Shown: one piece after another, positions 16,207 to 26,124 of the stretch
Numbering within the stretch: position 1 is the stretch's first letter
Layout: every line of letters starts with the position of its first letter
NCBI GenBank assembly: GCA_963829965.1
Contig: CAWHLK010000032.1
Coordinates: 186,001 to 250,000 of the forward strand
Length of the DNA stretch: 64,000 nt
Reading direction: 5' to 3'
Source of the DNA: DASXZH01 sp963829965
GTDB taxonomy: Bacteria > Armatimonadota > Fimbriimonadia > Fimbriimonadales > Fimbriimonadaceae
Notes under the pieces: generated by a model
Told to the model about the DNA's origin: nothing
Seen by the model: only the letters and a program-made list of their open reading frames with translations
Database searches by the model: none
Made by a program: the position numbers and the translations under genes

Positions 16207-18688
16207 ATGATTCACTCACATGAGTTCGAAGTTGGGGGCAAGACCCTCAGCCTCGAAACAGGCCGCGTGGCTAAGCAAGCCGGCGGCTCAGTCCTGTTAG
16301 GGATGGGCGAAACGGTCGTATTTGCAGCGGCCACAATGTCCCACGAACCCCGGCCAGGCATCGATTTTCTTCCCCTTACTTGCGACTATGAAGAGCGCAA
16401 ATACGCCGTAGGCAAAATCCCCGGCGGATTCATCAAGCGCGGAGGCCGCCCTTCTGAAAAGGCGATCCTCACGAGCAGACTTATCGACAGACCCCTGCGG
16501 CCCCTGTTCCCGAAGGGAATGCGGAACGACGTTCAGGTCATCGCAATGCCTTTCGCCGTTGACCAGGAGTGTCCGCCGGACGTGCTTGCGGTTTGCGCCG
16601 CCGGCGTCGCCGTCCACATTTCCAACATCCCGTTCAAGGATGCGGTCGCCGGTGTTCGCGTAGGCCGTATTAACGGCGAGTTCATACTCTTCCCAAGCAT
16701 TCCGCAGATCAACGAGAGTGATCTCGATCTCGTAGTCGCCGGCCACAAAGGCGCGATTTCGATGGTGGAAGCGGGCTCGACCGATGTCACCGAAGAGGAC
16801 ATGATCGCCGCACTCAAGTTCGCCCATGACGCGATAGTCAAGATGTGCACCGAGTTCGACAAGTTCGCCAAGATGGTGAACAAAGAGAAGAAGGTTCCGT
16901 CCCTCTCCGAAGTCGATAAAGACATCATTTCGATGATCCAAAAAGAGTCCGGCAAGGAAATTGCCGCGACTATCGTCAACCCCGACAAAGCGACTCGCGA
17001 GTCAGCCATCAGCGACATGGAGAAAGACCTTGTCGCAAAATACACTGAGAAGCTCGCGGGCCAAGACGACAAGATCGCCCAGCTCAAGGAAGCGGTTGAC
17101 AAGGTTGTGAAGGACACTGTCCGACAAGCTCATTATCGAGGACAACAAGCGCCCCGATGGCCGTGGCTTGGAAGACATTCGGCCTCTCGAAGCGGTCGCC
17201 GGTTTGCTCCCAAGGTCCACGGAAGCGGACTCTTCACAAGGGGCCAAACCCAGGTTATGACAATCGTGACTCTCGGTCTTCCCAACGAAGCCCAAACCCT
17301 CGATGACTGGAGGAAGAGGAAAAGCGCTACATGCACTTCTACAACTTCCCGCCTTACAGCGTGGGTGAGACGCGGCAGATGCGCGGCCCCGGCCGGCGCG
17401 AGATCGGCCACGGCGCTCTTGCCGAGCGAGCTTTGCGCTCGGTTATCCCACCCGATGATCCAGATTTCCCTTACACCATGCTGGTCACCCGCGAAGTTGT
17501 TGAATTCAACGGCTCGACATCGATGGTTCCATCTGCGGAGCTACCCTCGCCCTGATGGACGCGGGCGTTCCGATCAAGGCCCCGGTTGCCGGCATCGCCA
17601 TGGGATATCGAAGGCCCGAAGGCAGCGGCGAAAACGGCTAGGGCCGGAAATACGCTGTTCTTACCGACATCCAAGGCATGGAAGACTTCTGCGGCGATAT
17701 GGACTTCAAGGTCGCGGGAACGCGAAACGGAATCACCGCCCTACAGCTTGATACCAAGTTGGACGGCATCCCCGATGAAGTCCTGGCGAACGCTCTGAGA
17801 CAGGCGAAAAGAAGCCCGATTCAAGATCCTCGATGTGATTCAAGCGGAGATTTCCGAACCGAGATCCCGAGACGGCACCAACCGCTCCCCGCGTCACCAC
17901 CATCCAAATCAATCCTGAAAAGATTGGTGCTTGATCGGACCGGGAGGCGCAATGATCAAGAAGATCACGGGAACCACCGGCGCATCCGTCGACATCCAGC
18001 AGGACGGCCGCGTTCTGATTGGCGGTACGAGCGGCGAAGCGGTTTCGAGGCCATGGCCATGATCAAGGCTCTGACCGACGAAGTTGCGGTGGGCGCGGAG
18101 TTCAAAGGCAAGGTTTCCCGCTTATGGGCCGCGGCGCGATGGTCGAGTACATCAACGGCCGAGAAGGTCTTGTTCCAATGGAGCATTTGACCGTCCAGCA
18201 GGTTCGCAGACCGGACGACGTGGTGAGCGTCGGCGACGAGATTAACGTCAAGGTGTTTGAAGTCGACGGGCTCGGCAATCAACTTGACCGCGCTGGGTCT
18301 TCCGCAGACCCTGCCTTCGCTCTCCGAGAACGAGGGCGCAACGCCTCCTCCCCCACAACCTGGCGGCGGTGGCCGAGATCGCGGCGGACGCGGTGGTGAT
18401 CGTGGACGCGGCGGTGACCGAGGCGGAGATCGGGGTCGTGGCGGCGACCGCGGCGGACGAGGCGGCGGTGGTGGATACCGAGATCGCGGTCCTCGGGACG
18501 ATCGAGGCCCGCGCGACAGTGGACCCCGCGATAGCGGACCGAGAGATGGTGGACCTCGCGATGGCGGCCAGGCGGTTGCATCGTTCGAGGAAGCCCCCCG
18601 CGCTCCCGAAGTCCCCGACGAGTTTCCCGGCAAGGAAAAGTCGAGAGACGACGAAGCGGTAAACGCACGGTTCCGACCTCGCCGATAA
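16207..18688 (+). CDS. pnp: Polyribonucleotide nucleotidyltransferase with an RG-rich tail, several frameshifts
   Basis: PNPase degrades RNA 3' to 5' by phosphorolysis as a trimer. Readable pieces in order are: the first RNase PH domain (VFAAATMSHEPRPGIDFLPL), the helical linker, the second RNase PH domain (NKRPDGRGLEDIRPLEAVAG, then FYNFPPYSVGETRQMRGPGR), KH (IGPGGAMIKKITGTTGASVD) and S1 (MGRGAMVEYINGREGLVPME). After S1 comes a tail of about 125 residues with many RGG, RDRG and GPRD units. Frames change near 17122, 17205, 17308, 17522, 17610, 17815 and 17930 and several more times before 18280. This is the most damaged gene in the window. SD AACGGAGG precedes the ATG. Confidence 0.88.
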
Positions 18689-18709
18689 CGCTCTTAGCGC
18701 GGAACAGAG

Positions 18710-18742
18710 TTTATGGCTTCATGCACAGCATGAAGCCATAAA
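18710..18742. terminator. Perfect 15 bp hairpin downstream of pnp
   Basis: TTTATGGCTTCATGC, a three-base ACA loop and the exact complement form a 15 bp stem 22 bases after the pnp stop. No long T-run follows, so it may be a Rho-independent-like terminator, an RNA-stabilising 3' hairpin or a binding site. Confidence 0.6.
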
Positions 18743-18948
18743 TCTTTGCGTTCAAGGCTATTTGGGTTCAAACTCCAAACCGTTGCCTAATGAATGGAGG
18801 GTGATGTCGGATTAGAGGCTCCAACAACTCCCTTCAACTCTTTAAGCTTCTTTCACGTAGATTAAACTTCAGGGCGTCGCAAAAGGGTGTTAAACACACC
18901 GTCTGAAATGCGTCATAATACGTCTACTGTTTACTGATAACTTCTCCT

Positions 18949-21900
18949 ATGCCGCATGATAAGATAGTCGTCGTCGGTGCACGCGAGAACAACCTTAAGA
19001 ACATTACGGTTGAGATTCCGCGTGACCAGTTGGTGGTGATCACTGGCCTTTCCGGAAGCGGCAAATCGTCCCTCGCCTTTGACACGATCTACGCGGAGGG
19101 CCAGCGGCGATACGTAGAATCCCTCAGCGCCTACGCGCGCCAATTCCTCGGCCAGATGGATAAGCCGGACGTGGACCACGTCGACGGCCTTTCCCCCGCC
19201 ATCTCGATCGACCAAAAATCGGCATCCAGAAACCCGCGTTCGACGGTGGGCACCGTCACCGAGATATACGACTACCTGAGAATCCTCTTCGCAAGAGTCG
19301 GTACTCCTCATTGTCCGAATGGCCATGGCCCGATAGAGCGGCAAAGCACGGACCAGATTGTGGATTCGGTCAAAGACCTTCCGCCAGGCACAAAGCTGCA
19401 AATCCTGTCGCCCGTGATAAGGGCCAGGAAGGGCGAATACAAGGGCACTCTGCAGGAGATCAACCGCGCAGGCTATGTTCGCGTTCGCGTGGACGGCCAG
19501 ATGTACGAAGTCACCGACGACATTCCGATGGACCGTTACAAGCAGCACACCATCGAAGTTGTCGTTGACCGTTTGGTTATCAAAGAAGGCCTTGATCGTC
19601 GTTTGGCCGACTCGATCGAAGCGGCTCTGAAAATGGGCAAAGGAATGGTGACCGTAAGCGTCCAAAAGCCGGACGAGGAGGAGTGGCATGACCATTTGTA
19701 TAGCGAGAGTTACTCCTGCCCAGAGTGCGGATTCAGCATGCCCGAACTCGAGCCGCGCATGTTTTCCTTCAACTCGCCATTCGGTGCCTGTCCGGAGTGC
19801 ACTGGACTTGGCACAAGAACAGAGTTCGAGCAAGAGCTGATCATTCCGGATCATTCAAAGCCTCTGCGAGATGGCGCGATAGCGCCGTTTGTGTACAAGT
19901 CGGGCGAAACCAAAGAGTGGTGGCCGGACGTGCTCGACGCAGTCGGGAACGCAGTTGGCTTCGATGCCCATCTTCCGGTTTCGAAGCTCGACGAAAAGGC
20001 CATGGATGCCGTGTGGAACGGTCTATCCCATCCGGTCCTCGTCACTGTGCGCTATGCGCGGACAGAAAGAAAGTTCCACACGAAGTGGGATGGCGTCCTT
20101 GCTGCCCTTCGCAAGAAGTACGAGCAAACCGAGAGCGAGAACGTTAAACGCGATCTCGATCAATATATGGCAACGAAGCCATGCCCGGTGTGCGGCGGCC
20201 GCCGTTTAAAGCCCGAAACCCTCGCGGTGAAACTTGCTGGCAAAGATATCTCCGAAGTTTCCGCGATGCCGGTTGAGGACACGCTGCACTTTTTTGAAGG
20301 CCTGTCGAAAAAGCTCAATAAACGGCAGATAACGATTGGCGAACGGGCAGTAAAGGAGATAATCGAGCGTCTGAGGTTCCTCTTTGACGTCGGTCTATCT
20401 TATCTGACTCTGGACCGCAACGCCAGGACCCTCGCTGGGGGCGAGGCGCAGAGAATCAGACTCGCCACCCAAATCGGCAGCGGGCTCATGGGTTGTCTCT
20501 ATATTCTCGATGAACCAAGTATCGGGCTCCACCAAAAGGACAACAAGAAGCTCATTGAGACGCTTAAGAGATTAAGGGATCTGGGCAACACCGTCCTCGT
20601 CGTTGAACACGACGAAGAGACGATGCTTGCTGCCGACTGGCTGATCGACATGGGACCAGGCGCGGGAGAGCACGGCGGTTACATCGTGGCTCAAGGAACT
20701 CCGCAAGATTTTCTTAAGACGAACTGCATCACCGCGCAATATCTCACCGGGGACAAACAGATCGAGATTCCGCGCTCCAGAAGAGAGCCAACAAGGGGAT
20801 GGATTGAGCTGAAAGGCGCCCGTGGCAACAACCTCAAGAACATCAGTATCAAGATTCCGAGCCGGTTGTTCACCTGTGTCACAGGAGTAAGCGGCTCGGG
20901 AAAGAGCACTCTCATTCAGGACACTCTCTTTCCCAGATTGATGTACGACGTGTATGGCACACGAGGGATTTGGGAACCGCATGACAGTGTCACCGGCCTG
21001 GAAAGCTACGACAAAGTTATTGACATGGATCAATCCCCCATCGGTCGAACCCCGAGAAGCAACCCGGCAACCTACACCGGGACGTTCGATATGATCCGCG
21101 AGCTATTCGCGATGACGCCCGACGCCAAAATGCGAGGCTACAAGAACGGCCGCTTCAGCTTCAACGTCAAAGGCGGGCGGTGCGAAGCTTGTAAAGGGGA
21201 TGGCATTATCAAAATCGAAATGCACTTCCTGCCCGATGTTTACGTCCCGTGCGAAGTCTGCAAAGGGAAGCGGTATAACCGGGAAACTCTGGAGGTCCGG
21301 TACAAAGGCAAAAACATCTCCGAAGTTCTTGAAATGAACCTTGAGGAAGCCTGCGAGTTCTTTAAGCCCATCCCAAAGATCTATCGAAAGATCTCAACCC
21401 TCCTGGATGTCGGCCTCGGATACATCCGCATGGGTCAGCCGGCGACCACCCTCTCGGGTGGCGAAGCCCAGAGAATCAAGCTTGCGGCCGAACTCAGCAA
21501 GCGGGCCACCGGATCGACGATTTACATTCTTGACGAACCCACCACTGGCCTGCACTTCGAAGATGTCGCAAGGCTCCTGACCGTTCTTCACCGTTTGGTG
21601 GATTCGGGCAATACCGTGCTGGTCATCGAACACAACCTGGATGTCATCAAAACCTCGGACTGGGTCATCGACATGGGTCCCGAGGGCGGCAACAAGGGTG
21701 GCACCGTGGTGGCGCAGGGAACACCGGAAGATATCGCGGCCACTCCTGGCTCGTATACCGGTGACTTTTTGAAGGAAATTTTTGATCGCCGGCACGCTCG
21801 ATACTCTAAGGTCATCGAAGTATCTCGCGAAGCTGTGGCCATGGTGGCCGAATCGAAGGGGCGACAGCGCAAGAAAGCCACTGCTTTCGATAGCCATTAA
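18949..21900 (+). CDS. uvrA: Excinuclease ABC subunit A
   Basis: UvrA is the damage-sensing ATPase of nucleotide excision repair and works as a dimer that loads UvrB. At 983 residues it contains both ABC modules. The first Walker A is GLSGSGKSS near residue 31 and the second is GVSGSGKST near residue 648. Signature motifs are LAGGEAQRIRLATQIGSGL and LSGGEAQRIKLAAEL. Zinc-binding CXXC pairs occur around residues 261-287 (CPECGF, CPEC), 410 (CPVCGGRR) and 748-771 (CEACKGDG, CEVCKGKRYN). The frame is intact. A TAACTT box lies five bases before the ATG and no Shine-Dalgarno sequence is present, so the mRNA may be leaderless. An AACCTTGT/ACAAGGTT inverted repeat at 21899-21925 covers the stop. Confidence 0.97.
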   Translation: MPHDKIVVVGARENNLKNITVEIPRDQLVVITGLSGSGKSSLAFDTIYAEGQRRYVESLSAYARQFLGQMDKPDVDHVDGLSPAISIDQKSASRNPRSTVGTVTEIYDYLRILFARVGTPHCPNGHGPIERQSTDQIVDSVKDLPPGTKLQILSPVIRARKGEYKGTLQEINRAGYVRVRVDGQMYEVTDDIPMDRYKQHTIEVVVDRLVIKEGLDRRLADSIEAALKMGKGMVTVSVQKPDEEEWHDHLYSESYSCPECGFSMPELEPRMFSFNSPFGACPECTGLGTRTEFEQELIIPDHSKPLRDGAIAPFVYKSGETKEWWPDVLDAVGNAVGFDAHLPVSKLDEKAMDAVWNGLSHPVLVTVRYARTERKFHTKWDGVLAALRKKYEQTESENVKRDLDQYMATKPCPVCGGRRLKPETLAVKLAGKDISEVSAMPVEDTLHFFEGLSKKLNKRQITIGERAVKEIIERLRFLFDVGLSYLTLDRNARTLAGGEAQRIRLATQIGSGLMGCLYILDEPSIGLHQKDNKKLIETLKRLRDLGNTVLVVEHDEETMLAADWLIDMGPGAGEHGGYIVAQGTPQDFLKTNCITAQYLTGDKQIEIPRSRREPTRGWIELKGARGNNLKNISIKIPSRLFTCVTGVSGSGKSTLIQDTLFPRLMYDVYGTRGIWEPHDSVTGLESYDKVIDMDQSPIGRTPRSNPATYTGTFDMIRELFAMTPDAKMRGYKNGRFSFNVKGGRCEACKGDGIIKIEMHFLPDVYVPCEVCKGKRYNRETLEVRYKGKNISEVLEMNLEEACEFFKPIPKIYRKISTLLDVGLGYIRMGQPATTLSGGEAQRIKLAAELSKRATGSTIYILDEPTTGLHFEDVARLLTVLHRLVDSGNTVLVIEHNLDVIKTSDWVIDMGPEGGNKGGTVVAQGTPEDIAATPGSYTGDFLKEIFDRRHARYSKVIEVSREAVAMVAESKGRQRKKATAFDSH

Positions 21901-22037
21901 CCTTGTCGGTTTGATCCACAAGGTTGCTACAGGGAATGGCTACAGTACGCAAAGTAGACGCCCTCGACGGATTTCAAACCCCGATCAGTTCGTTCGTAAG
22001 TATTTAATTTATAGATAAAAAATAGCGAAAACCTGAA

Positions 22038-22921
22038 AACGCCATTCTTGCGGCCATTCTATTCCCTGTGTTTGCTCAGGCTAAAGCGGCGGCTAAGAAA
22101 ATCTCTTCAGTAAGCAATGCAAAAGAGATCGGCCTCGCCACGATCATGTACTCCGGCGACTATGATGACGTGACGGTCCCGGCAACCCAGTGGGGGGCAG
22201 GCCGTATTACCTTTACTTCAGCCAGCCATGCGGGCAGTGGGCGACTTGGACCTATCTGATCCTCCCCTATCAGAAGACAGGCGCGATTGACCAGGATCCT
22301 CAGATTAGCCCGAACGTTCCCGGCAGCCCAGGCGGCTGGTGGCCGCTCAGTTCCAATTGGGATACCGATGCGACGGAAGCCTATTGGCCCGAGTATGGCT
22401 ACAACTACGAGCAGCTGTCTCCTTGGGTATATGCTCCCAACAATCCGCTCTTCACTTCATGTGGAATCTCGTATACGACGAACGGAATCAGTTCGACGTC
22501 GATCGCACAGCCGTCTAGGGTGGTTCTCGCCGCCGCGTCTTCGGCCTGGTCAGGATCACAACCCTTCTGGTACGGCTACAACGGCCCGATGTCTTTTGAC
22601 GTCATCGAGGCGCCTTACTGCAGCACTGCCGAAGAAGACTTCGACGGCACCAGTTACTGTATGGGTGCTACGACCGGCACCGGAAGTTGGGGCGCTGGCA
22701 GCTATTTCGCGGGGACTCTCAACAATAATCCCGTCGCCGGCGCCTATACGGGCAACATCTCCCTTCGAACGGCCAACAACGCGATTGTTCAGTTTGAAGA
22801 CGGGCATGCAAAGGCTGAGCAGCCCGGCGCTTTGGCAGCGGGAACGAACTGGTATTCCGGGATCCAGTCGACCGCTGTTAGGGTCACAAACCCGTCTGCC
22901 TACATCTGGACGAACAATTGA
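22038..22921 (+). pseudogene. Prepilin-like (DUF1559-type) protein without the N-terminal pilin motif, one frameshift
   Basis: The sequence from about 22038 reads NAILAAILFPVFAQAKAAAK, which is the middle of a prepilin N-terminal helix as found in Armatimonadota and Planctomycetota. The preceding FTLIELLVVIA half and a start codon are absent, and TAG stops lie just upstream. A second break sits at the G6 run near 22185, after which the frame reads GRPYYLYFSQPCGQWATWTY to the stop. The C-terminal body is Trp/Tyr/Gly-rich and ends in a DGHAKAEQ segment typical of these proteins. The missing N-terminus could be a real deletion or a sequence error. The next gene overlaps the stop in TGATG. Confidence 0.6.
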
Positions 22922-23121
22922 TGAACAGGAGTGCGCTTTTTCTCGGGGCATTGTGCCTTGTCGCCGTCGGATGCAAGTCTTCCGGCGACGTCCCGAACAG
23001 CACACCGACGCCGCCCCCGGCGAACGCCTCCGGAAAGGGGCCCCATATGGGCAACGCTCCGGGCGCGCCAGGGGTGGGTGTTCCCGTCAAAGCAGGCTCG
23101 AAACTAAAGGGCGGAGAATAA
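22921..23121 (+). CDS. Small lipoprotein
   Basis: This 66-residue protein has a signal peptide and the lipobox VAVGC (NRSALFLGALCLVAVGC). A short Pro/Gly-rich disordered stretch then ends in KLKGGE. It overlaps the stop of the prepilin-like gene and is followed at once by a strong terminator. It may be a small envelope partner of the prepilin-like protein. No family is recognised. Confidence 0.65.
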   Translation: MNRSALFLGALCLVAVGCKSSGDVPNSTPTPPPANASGKGPHMGNAPGAPGVGVPVKAGSKLKGGE

Positions 23122-23128
23122 GTCCTTC

Positions 23129-23165
23129 GCGGGGAGGGGCACAGTCCCTCCCCGCTCTATTTTTG
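23129..23165 (+). terminator. Rho-independent terminator
   Basis: GCGGGGAGGG and CCCTCCCCGC form a 10 bp stem with a seven-base loop, followed by TCTATTTTT. It lies eight bases after the small lipoprotein stop and at the 3' end of the convergent sulfotransferase gene. Confidence 0.85.
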
Positions 23166-26064
23166 GAGGCCGCGAAACCACTGAGGGTAGTGGTGAGCGC
23201 GGCCAATCGAACTGCGAATAGATCGGCTGGCGAACTTGCCAGCGGCTGGGCGTATTGACGGCCCGCTCATTCAACTCCGGCGTCAGACAACTGGGATTCC
23301 ATTCCAGGTTGCAGTAGTCGAGCAGTCGGCGGATCTCCGACTCGGATGAATAAATTAGCGATTCATAGTCCACGTCGAGCACCCTTCCGGCAGGCAGAAT
23401 CTCTTTCCAGTAGCCCATGAGCTCAACATACTTCTCATAGGCAAACTCGATCTCGCTTTGGCGGTAGGCGAAATCCGGGGGAGCCGCGAAGGGTGTCATA
23501 AAAATGGAAACGCAGGTGTCGGCCGGGTCACGGCGACAATGGATGATCGGGGCCTTTGGAAAGAGAAGGTGGATTAGCCCCAAGAGCAGGTAATTGAGAG
23601 GCATTTTATCCGTTACGTGAGGCGCGCCTTTGCTGATCCGTTCCAAATACGCGCTGTATTCTCCGCTGAGTCGGAGCGACAGTTCAGCATCCAGGGCTCC
23701 GGTTTGACCGTCGATTATGGCGGGTCCATTTTCAATCCAAAACCGCATTTCATCTCCGGGCGTCACGTCTGGATGGCTCGACAGTATCTGCTCCACCAAT
23801 GTGGTTCCGGAACGGATCATTCCCACGATGAAGATGGGCCGTGTATCCCCGCTGCCGTACAGTGAGGAGTCCCCCAGCCGCCGGCGAGTGATCCCGCGGC
23901 GCATATGTTGAATTGGCCCAGATGAACGTCCCGCATTGGAGTAGGCATTTGCAAGGCGGCCGCCAATGCGTTGGCTTCTTCGAAATAATTGGCCGCCTTA
24001 GCATAGTCTCCGAGATCGTCGAACGCTTTGGCGATGGCGTATGCAAGTTGACGCCGTTCGTTGGGTTCGCGATCTTCCTCCGAATAGAGGTCGATCGCCT
24101 GGTCAATTGTTGCACGGTCTTCCTCCCGAGCGCGGCGTCCCCTCAGGATTCCCACATAAGGCGCATAGGAAGCGGGATTGACGCCACGTAACCGCTCGAA
24201 CAGCCCCTCCGCCTCCTCGAACCGGCCAAGTCGCTGCAGCACGATTCCCAGCAAGGCGAGCGATTCGCGATCGACCGGATTTATTCCCAGGACTTCGCTT
24301 AAAGCACGCTGAGCCAGTTCCAACCGGCCGGTCTTGGCGGCGGAAGCTCCTATGAGCCATAACGCGCCAAAACAGTTTGGATCGGACGCCAAAATCGCCT
24401 GGCAGCGTATCCCGACCTCGTCATATCGTTTTGCTCGAAACGCCGCCTCAGCCTCATCCAAGAGGGTGTTGAGGTCAAGCCCTTGAGATCCTTCCGGCTC
24501 GACAAGGTCCTTCAGGGCGCCGAGCCACGGCTCGTAGTTGCGCCAGCGCTCGACCGAGCTCTTGTAGATTGGCTGCCGGACCTGCCATAAGCTGGGAGTA
24601 GCGACGGCCTTTGGATTTTGATTCTGCCGGAGGCAGGCGTCCTCCCATTCAAGGCCTAGGAACTCGATGAGCTTCCGGATCTCAGTTTCCGGTTCAGCTA
24701 CCAATTTTTCGTATTGGACCTCATAGAACTGATCGGGAGAAAATGCCTTCCGCCAGTGCTCCATCAGTGACTCGTACTGGCGGGCGTAATACGCCAGATT
24801 CTCCTTGGAATGCCCAAAGACGGGCGACCTCCGAAACGGAGTCATGTAGATTGAAAGGCATGAGTTCACGAGCTGCCGACGGCAGTGGATGATCTTGGCA
24901 TTGGGGAAAACCGCGTGAAAGGTGCCCAGTGTAATGAAATTGTTGGGCAGTTTGTCCACAACGTGCCGCTTGCCCTCGCCGAATGGGGCTAGCCGTTCAA
25001 GGTACTGGTTCGCGAGATCGATCGCTTCCCGGGCGGAGGGTAGGCGGCCCGCATCCTGGAAGGCTCCCGCATGGTCCATCCAATAATGCTGTTCGCCAGC
25101 CCCGCCGACTTTGCTGTGGCTCGATAAGAATTTGCTCCAAAAGGGTAGTTCCGGATCGCATCATGCCCACTACCAGAACTGGGAGATCGCTCAGAGAGCC
25201 GGAACTCGCCGCACCCCATTGCTCGGAAATCGAAGCTGCCTTCAGGAATTCGCTCTCGCTGCGAAGGCGATCAAATTGCCTTCCGGAGGCCTCTAAGTCA
25301 GTCAATGCCAATTGATTCGCGAGGTCGTAGTTGAGCATCGCCTGTTCATAGCGCTGCAGGTCGTCATACGCTTTGCCAAGAGCGTAGGCGATCATTCCCC
25401 GGTCCCGCTTCTCGATTGCTGGGTCTGCGATCAATTGCTCCATCCGGGTCACCATACTCTGATCCTCCCCCTTGATCTTCCGGGTCTGGACGTAGGAGAA
25501 GTAGGTCGGACCGTGAAGCGGCGCAAGATCCATCGCCTTTTTCAAGCAGGTCTCAGCTTCATCCACCCTGCCGAGCTGTTGTAAGATGTGCCCCAGCAGC
25601 GCCTGAGCCTCGGCAAAGCCCTCATTTAAAGCCAGAGCCTCCCTCAACTGGCGCTCGGCATCGGCAACGTTGCCCGCTTCAAAGTTTGCGAGGGCGAGCA
25701 GATGGAGCGCATTCAGATCGCGGGGCCTTGCACGGTGAGCCCGCGCTGCGAACGGGATCGCCTCCTCCGGCCTTTGGCTGAGAGTGAGCTTTCCCAGCCA
25801 TAAAAGCGCCTGGAACGAGTTTGGCTCTCTCTCAAGGATGTATTGGAGCGCCTTTTCAGCGGCTAGCTCTCGACCTGCGCGCAAGTGATGGGCAGCTTCC
25901 AACTTCTTTGCAGGCAGGAACGACGGGTTTATCTCGAGGATCTGCGAGCAAAGCGAGTCGGCCCGTGCGTAGTCCCCGGATCGATCTGCCTGGGCAGCGT
26001 CTCGCATCAAGCTCCTCAGGACGAGCGATGTCGCGACGCCTGAAGGCTGTTCGTTCGATCCCAT
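23157..26064 (-). CDS. Two-module TPR-sulfotransferase protein (TPR-ST-TPR-ST), three frameshifts
   Basis: Reading through three single-base breaks (near 25128, 23895 and 23212) gives about 969 residues. There are two consecutive modules, each with a TPR superhelix followed by a sulfotransferase domain. Each sulfotransferase domain has the PAPS 5'-phosphosulfate loop (VGMMRSGTTLLEQIL in module 1, VGMIRSGTTLVEQIL in module 2) and the 3'-phosphate segment (IIHCRRQLVNSCLSIYMTPF and IIHCRRDPADTCVSIFMTPF). Each ends in WQVRQPIY. No stop or start codon separates the modules, so this looks like an in-frame tandem duplication. With the last break corrected the gene ends at 23157 rather than 23104. 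Such proteins transfer sulfate to glycans or tyrosine. The substrate is unknown. Confidence 0.8.
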
Positions 26065-26124
26065 TCGAGTTCAAATTACCTCGCCGGGGTGTCCTACGTT
26101 ACTTCCGGCCGATTGAAGACCGAA

